A stretch of 64,000 bases of DNA from contig NZ_CP093300.1 of assembly GCF_022812285.1 (NCBI RefSeq), positions 3,844,001 to 3,908,000 of the forward strand, given 5' to 3'. Positions 60,226 to 64,000 of this stretch are shown here, in pieces. Within the stretch, counting starts at the first letter, position 1. The number at the start of each line of letters is the position of its first letter. Below the pieces are notes generated by a model. The model made no database searches. It had not been told where the DNA came from and saw nothing but the letters and a program-made list of their open reading frames with translations. The stretch is from Alkalihalobacillus sp. LMS39. GTDB taxonomy: Bacteria > Bacillota > Bacilli > Bacillales > Bacillaceae_F. Both the position numbers and the translations under genes were made by a program.

Positions 60226-61098
60226 TTACTTCTTTTTGTTATTAGCCAATTTTTCTACAATATCTTCATGTCCATATAACTTTGCTAACTCTTCAGCTGT
60301 ATATCCGTCTTCTGTTTCAATTGAAACATCAGCTCCCGCTTTTAATAACATGTTTACTATTTTTGTATAGCCGTTCTCACTCGCAATCATTAAAGCTGTT
60401 TTTCCATATTCATCGGTTGCATTGACGGATGCATTATCATCGTACCCAAGGAGCAACGAAACAATTTCTGGATAATTATAAAGTGATGCGACCATGAGTG
60501 GAGTAAGACCGTTTTCATCTGGATGAAGCTCTGCTCCTCGATCAAGAAAAAGTTCTATCAAATCCATTTGCCCGTCTACAATCACTTGATGAAGGGGACT
60601 CCAGCCCGAATCATTTTTCACATCAACTGAGGCACCATAATCTAAGAGCAAGATTGCCATTTCTCTAAATCCTTGTGAAAGGGCCAATATTATTGGCGTT
60701 GAACCTGTTGCATTCGGTTGGTCGATATCAAACTGCTCATGCTCCATAAGATAAGTTACAACGTCTTGACTATCCCAAAAAGCAGCAAGATGAAGAAGTT
60801 CCCCAGTTTCATAAAACTCTTGTGATGTGTTGGCTCCTAATTCAATTAACAGCATCGCTGTATCATGATGTTCTGCCTCAATCGTAAATAACAACGGCGT
60901 TAAGCCTAAATCATTCCTTTGATTTAGGTCCGCTCCTTTTTCAACCCAGTCGACTACCTCGTCATTATGACCGGCTAACAAGGCAGCGAAAAATGCGGCA
61001 TTTTCTTCTTCCGTAAGTGTTGGAGTTTGATTTACATTCGATGAAAAACACCCACTCATGAAAATGGCAGTGACAACTAATAGTAAATACCGCTTCAT
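60226..61098 (-). CDS. Ankyrin-repeat lipoprotein
   Basis: A 290-residue exported protein. The signal peptide ends in the lipobox FMSGC near residue 17. About seven ankyrin repeats follow from residue 35 to the end (DLGLTPLLFTIEAEHHDTAM, SGWSPLHQVIVDGQMDLIEL, YGKTALMIASENGYTKIVNM). An ankyrin domain anchored on the outside of the membrane suggests protein binding at the cell surface. ATG at 61098 follows GGAGGA. Confidence 0.85.
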   Translation of the reverse strand: MKRYLLLVVTAIFMSGCFSSNVNQTPTLTEEENAAFFAALLAGHNDEVVDWVEKGADLNQRNDLGLTPLLFTIEAEHHDTAMLLIELGANTSQEFYETGELLHLAAFWDSQDVVTYLMEHEQFDIDQPNATGSTPIILALSQGFREMAILLLDYGASVDVKNDSGWSPLHQVIVDGQMDLIELFLDRGAELHPDENGLTPLMVASLYNYPEIVSLLLGYDDNASVNATDEYGKTALMIASENGYTKIVNMLLKAGADVSIETEDGYTAEELAKLYGHEDIVEKLANNKKK

Positions 61099-61131
61099 AA
61101 AATCCTCCATTCGTTTATTAAAGCGTTTTCT

Positions 61132-61315
61132 AGAGCACATTTGTTATGTTACGTGTCATCCGTATTAGAAGCTGACATTTCTAACGGACATTGGTTCCGT
61201 TATACTTGAAAAAATGCTTCGTTGTAAAGTAATTTTGCCCAGTTAACGGAACAGGTGTCCGTTAGCAACGCCAAAAAGCATATTTTTCACAAAATAGCGG
61301 AATAGATGTCCCTAA
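61132..61315. repeat. 184-bp four-arm dyad repeat, copy D
   Basis: Forward arm at 61183, reverse arms at 61243 and 61294 (spacings 60 and 51). The first arm (61132, GCACATTTGTTATGTTA) is badly degenerate but at the right distance of 51. It lies between the ankyrin and DUF5057 genes. Confidence 0.72.
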
Positions 61316-61348
61316 CGCTTAAACATACGACATCTATTCCGCCCCTCT

Positions 61349-64000
61349 TTACCAGCGGCCTCCTGGTCGGTTACCACCGACTGGTGGTGTGACAGATGAG
61401 CCCCCTACTTCGATTACAAATGTTGCTTCTTTATAAATACCATTGACAATCGCGGTCACTTTTATTTCCGCGATTCCATTTTCCTTAGCTACCACACGAG
61501 CATCAGTATCTGTCCAAGGTTGGACACTGACAATGTCAGGGTGACTTGAAGTCCATGTCACATTTTGAACAGAATCTTTATATTTCGATGGACTTATAAT
61601 AAGCGAAATCGTTTCAGACTGCCCAATTCTCATGCCTGATGGTCCTTCTACAGCAAAACCAATTTCCTTTACTGCAACTTGATGAGTCTTTGCCTCAAAT
61701 GGAATTCCATCTATCGTTCCTGTAGCCGTAATGACGACCGAACCAGATGCTTTTGCTTGAATGGAACCGGTTTGACTTTCTGTTTTACTCACTGTCAAAC
61801 TAGCAGGTAAGCTACTTGTCCATGTCACATTATAAGGTCCTGAGTAAGGAGATTGAATCGTAATTGGGTGTGAATCCCCTTCATACATCTCAGTTGGTCC
61901 AGATAATGTCACTTGAAGTGGGCTTACGTTAATTGAGCAAGGCTCTGAGAATAGATAATCACTATTTGGGTCAACATTGTCTACATCGTTCACCCTCACT
62001 TGAATTGTTGCATGACCAGGAAATTTCGCCTTCACTTTCCCTGTTGCATCGACATCAAGAATGTCACGGTTACTTGAAATCCACTGTGCCGATTGAACGG
62101 CTTGTGGATGTTTTAATGCCTGCTCTGGATAAACAGCGAACTGCAACAAAGCTTCTTCACCATATTGTAATGGGTTCGGGCAACTTGTCACTTCTACTTT
62201 TTGCACCGCATAACGACTATCTAATACAACTTCATTAAATGTAAATGATTTTTGATCAAGACTCGGTGTAATGACATTTAATTTTCCATCACTTAAAAGA
62301 TATCGCCCTTGGTCTATCGGTTTTATTTCTACATCAAAGCCTATATTCACCATATCTTTTTGTTGTGGGAAAGGAATATCTTCAAAATATATCGTTAATT
62401 TATTGTTTTTCACGTCCCAGCTGCGAATTGGTGCCTCACTTTTTACGTTTACAACTTCAATACCTGGTGATAATGTTTCTGTATACGTGACTTGGCGAAG
62501 CGGTGGGTAAGATACAGATGAAGGCACACCATCATATTCGGCATAGACAGTCCCATCTCGATAAGTGAGTTTCACAGTCGCAAATCCTATTATCGTATGG
62601 TCTGTGCTTGAGCCACCAAATTCGAATGTATCAACGACAGGAACATTCACATACTGCGGGCCTTTATCTCGAAGCCAATCGGAAATCATTCGATCTACAT
62701 TTGAATTATTACCCGTTTCTGGACCGACTTGCTCCCCCACAGCGTAGCTTAAATCTCCTAGACCATCTATAGCTTGTTGCACAGTTTGCCTCAATGCACT
62801 GTTTCCACTTCCATCTAAACGAAGATATCCCCATTTCCCTGCATTTTCACGACTTAAAATATCGATAGGTTGTTGGGATGTTGGAATATCTCGTGTAACA
62901 CCAATCGGAAATACATGATTTAATACTCCATGCTGCTCATCAAAATGATCCCAAATTAAAAATTTATGCAAATCAACTTGATGATGTAATGTTGTTGTTT
63001 CATTTACAAGCACATTTTCTTTTGATAAATAGCGGTTCACAACCGCTTCTGTTTCATCAACAAAGATAGAAAACTGCTCGACCACTTTTGCCCCAGATTC
63101 ATCTGTTGCTTCAATTCGAATTCGATTTTCTCCGATTCGAAGGTCATCCGTTGAAAGTGTTGTTCTAACAAGGGCTGGGTTGGATAACTTATCGTTAGCA
63201 AATACTCTTTGGTTATTAACAAACACTTCTGTTTTTAACGAATGATCAGTTAAGTCATAGTCATACACTTCATATACAAGATTCACGAGTTGACCTTTGT
63301 AATAGGTTGCATTTGGTTTTGGCGCTAACACATTTAACATCGGTGCATGGTTTGAACCGATAAAAGCTCGGTACATCGTGTTTACAAATAGTTTTTGTTC
63401 TTGATCTGGGAATCCCGTATTTGTATGCCCTGTTCCAGAGTATGTTACGTTTCCTTTTGAATACGTGTAATAATGATTCCAGCTATCATAAATATCACGA
63501 TTACTACCTATAATGTTATACCAAGGAATCACGTTCCTATCTTCTAAATCGAGTGTGTAGTATTGGTTATGTGTCGTCGCAATTTCAATTGAATCCCCTA
63601 GCTCAAAAGGATACGTTGTTAATAGTCCAGTATTGATTCTTTTTGTACTCCTTGATGGATTGACAGCATTTAACCCCATATTGGTTCGGGGGAACACTTG
63701 ACCTGTGTCTTCCATAAAACGACCCCAATTGCTTTCTGTCGGTAATCTGTAAATCGTATCATGGGTAAACATAACACTTTGACCGGTAGCAATAAACGTT
63801 TTTACTGAATTAGCAGGTGTGTCATTTAAATTCGCTCTTACGTTATACTCATCCACAAATCCAAAAATTAACATATCATAGACACCATTTAATTGACGAT
63901 GATATTGATTATTAAACTGTGTCATTGTAATAATATCGATCTCGATTTGGTAGTCTTCACTTGATAAGTATTGTTGGTTCATGTTATTTGACTTATCTAG
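61349..64000 (-). CDS. Large DUF5057/Ig-like surface protein (5' end outside the window)
   Basis: The C-terminal 883 or more residues of a secreted protein; the frame stays open to the window edge beyond the first ATG at 63982. In order: a DUF5057 domain (SVMFTHDTIYRLP, GHTNTGFPDQ), Ig-like segments (APMLNVLAPKPNATYYKGQ), a middle part with VGEQVGPETGNNSNVDRMIS and YVNVPVVDTF, then three Big-type Ig repeats (VTWTSSHPDIVSV). The C-terminus is Gly/Pro-rich, without a sorting motif. DUF5057 proteins often lie near pilus genes. Adhesin or wall-associated role is inferred. Confidence 0.75.
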   Translation of the reverse strand, partial: LDKSNNMNQQYLSSEDYQIEIDIITMTQFNNQYHRQLNGVYDMLIFGFVDEYNVRANLNDTPANSVKTFIATGQSVMFTHDTIYRLPTESNWGRFMEDTGQVFPRTNMGLNAVNPSRSTKRINTGLLTTYPFELGDSIEIATTHNQYYTLDLEDRNVIPWYNIIGSNRDIYDSWNHYYTYSKGNVTYSGTGHTNTGFPDQEQKLFVNTMYRAFIGSNHAPMLNVLAPKPNATYYKGQLVNLVYEVYDYDLTDHSLKTEVFVNNQRVFANDKLSNPALVRTTLSTDDLRIGENRIRIEATDESGAKVVEQFSIFVDETEAVVNRYLSKENVLVNETTTLHHQVDLHKFLIWDHFDEQHGVLNHVFPIGVTRDIPTSQQPIDILSRENAGKWGYLRLDGSGNSALRQTVQQAIDGLGDLSYAVGEQVGPETGNNSNVDRMISDWLRDKGPQYVNVPVVDTFEFGGSSTDHTIIGFATVKLTYRDGTVYAEYDGVPSSVSYPPLRQVTYTETLSPGIEVVNVKSEAPIRSWDVKNNKLTIYFEDIPFPQQKDMVNIGFDVEIKPIDQGRYLLSDGKLNVITPSLDQKSFTFNEVVLDSRYAVQKVEVTSCPNPLQYGEEALLQFAVYPEQALKHPQAVQSAQWISSNRDILDVDATGKVKAKFPGHATIQVRVNDVDNVDPNSDYLFSEPCSINVSPLQVTLSGPTEMYEGDSHPITIQSPYSGPYNVTWTSSLPASLTVSKTESQTGSIQAKASGSVVITATGTIDGIPFEAKTHQVAVKEIGFAVEGPSGMRIGQSETISLIISPSKYKDSVQNVTWTSSHPDIVSVQPWTDTDARVVAKENGIAEIKVTAIVNGIYKEATFVIEVGGSSVTPPVGGNRPGGRW

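Overview
The window comes from a low-GC Gram-positive endospore former of the family Bacillaceae. The evidence is the spore genes spoIVFA, spoIVFB and a spoIIB-like SPOR gene, the Bacillus gene order maf-radC-mreBCD-minCD, AGGAGG-type ribosome binding sites throughout, and Bacillus-type families such as YhfI, YisL and YrzI. The presence of RNase G (rng), absent from B. subtilis, and of a complete type IV pilus cluster points to a lineage outside the B. subtilis group, perhaps one of the alkaliphilic or halotolerant genera. That placement is inference. No rRNA, tRNA, CRISPR array or intact insertion sequence was found.

Layout. 1-1545: the end of a phosphonate/phosphate-ester importer (two PhnE permeases, the first cut by the window edge). 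1735-2260: a tiny minus-strand operon of three very short ORFs, the last YrzI-like, with an internal terminator. 2312-8799: one minus-strand operon for beta-glucoside uptake and hydrolysis (GH1 enzyme, lipoprotein binding protein, two permeases, LacI regulator, DUF624 membrane protein), with a sigma-A promoter and a palindromic operator. 9047-10250: a short-chain dehydrogenase and YisL. 10407-15271: the pstSCAB-phoU phosphate operon under Pho boxes. 15598-21589: yhfI, then the conserved block rpmA-prp-rplU, rng, a stand-alone receiver protein, spoIVFB and spoIVFA.

21701-30779 is a nitrogen and molybdenum-cofactor block (mobA, MOSC protein, nasC, nirD, nirB, moaB, moaC plus a pentapeptide protein). 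It sits between spoIVFA and minD, which adjoin in B. subtilis. 30843-38909 returns to the conserved order: minD, minC, mreD, mreC, mreB, radC, maf, spoIIB-like, then a CapA-family protein. 39371-52236 is a type IV pilus locus. An eleven-gene minus-strand operon holds a small membrane protein, a VanW/G5 protein, pilB, pilT, pilC, a pilin, a pseudopilin with ATC where its start codon should be, the prepilin peptidase comC, pilM, pilN and pilO. A divergent operon encodes three further class III signal proteins ending in a large PilX-like candidate tip protein.

52379-60169 is an accessory strip. Nearly all intact genes are small, monocistronic and on the minus strand, mixed with at least seven decayed fragments and separated by spacers that share sequence modules. 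It holds a MazF toxin-antitoxin pair, an SMI1/KNR4 protein, a methyltransferase and several unknown membrane proteins. 60226-64000 encodes an ankyrin lipoprotein and the C-terminal part of a large secreted DUF5057/Ig-like protein.

Two interspersed repeat families run through the intergenic spaces. One is a roughly 184-bp dyad-symmetric element with four arms (four copies). The other is a hairpin-ended element starting GATAAGAAAAACGC (four copies, at gene 3' ends). A third structure, a 52-bp-period tandem array of hairpins, lies beside the pilus operon.
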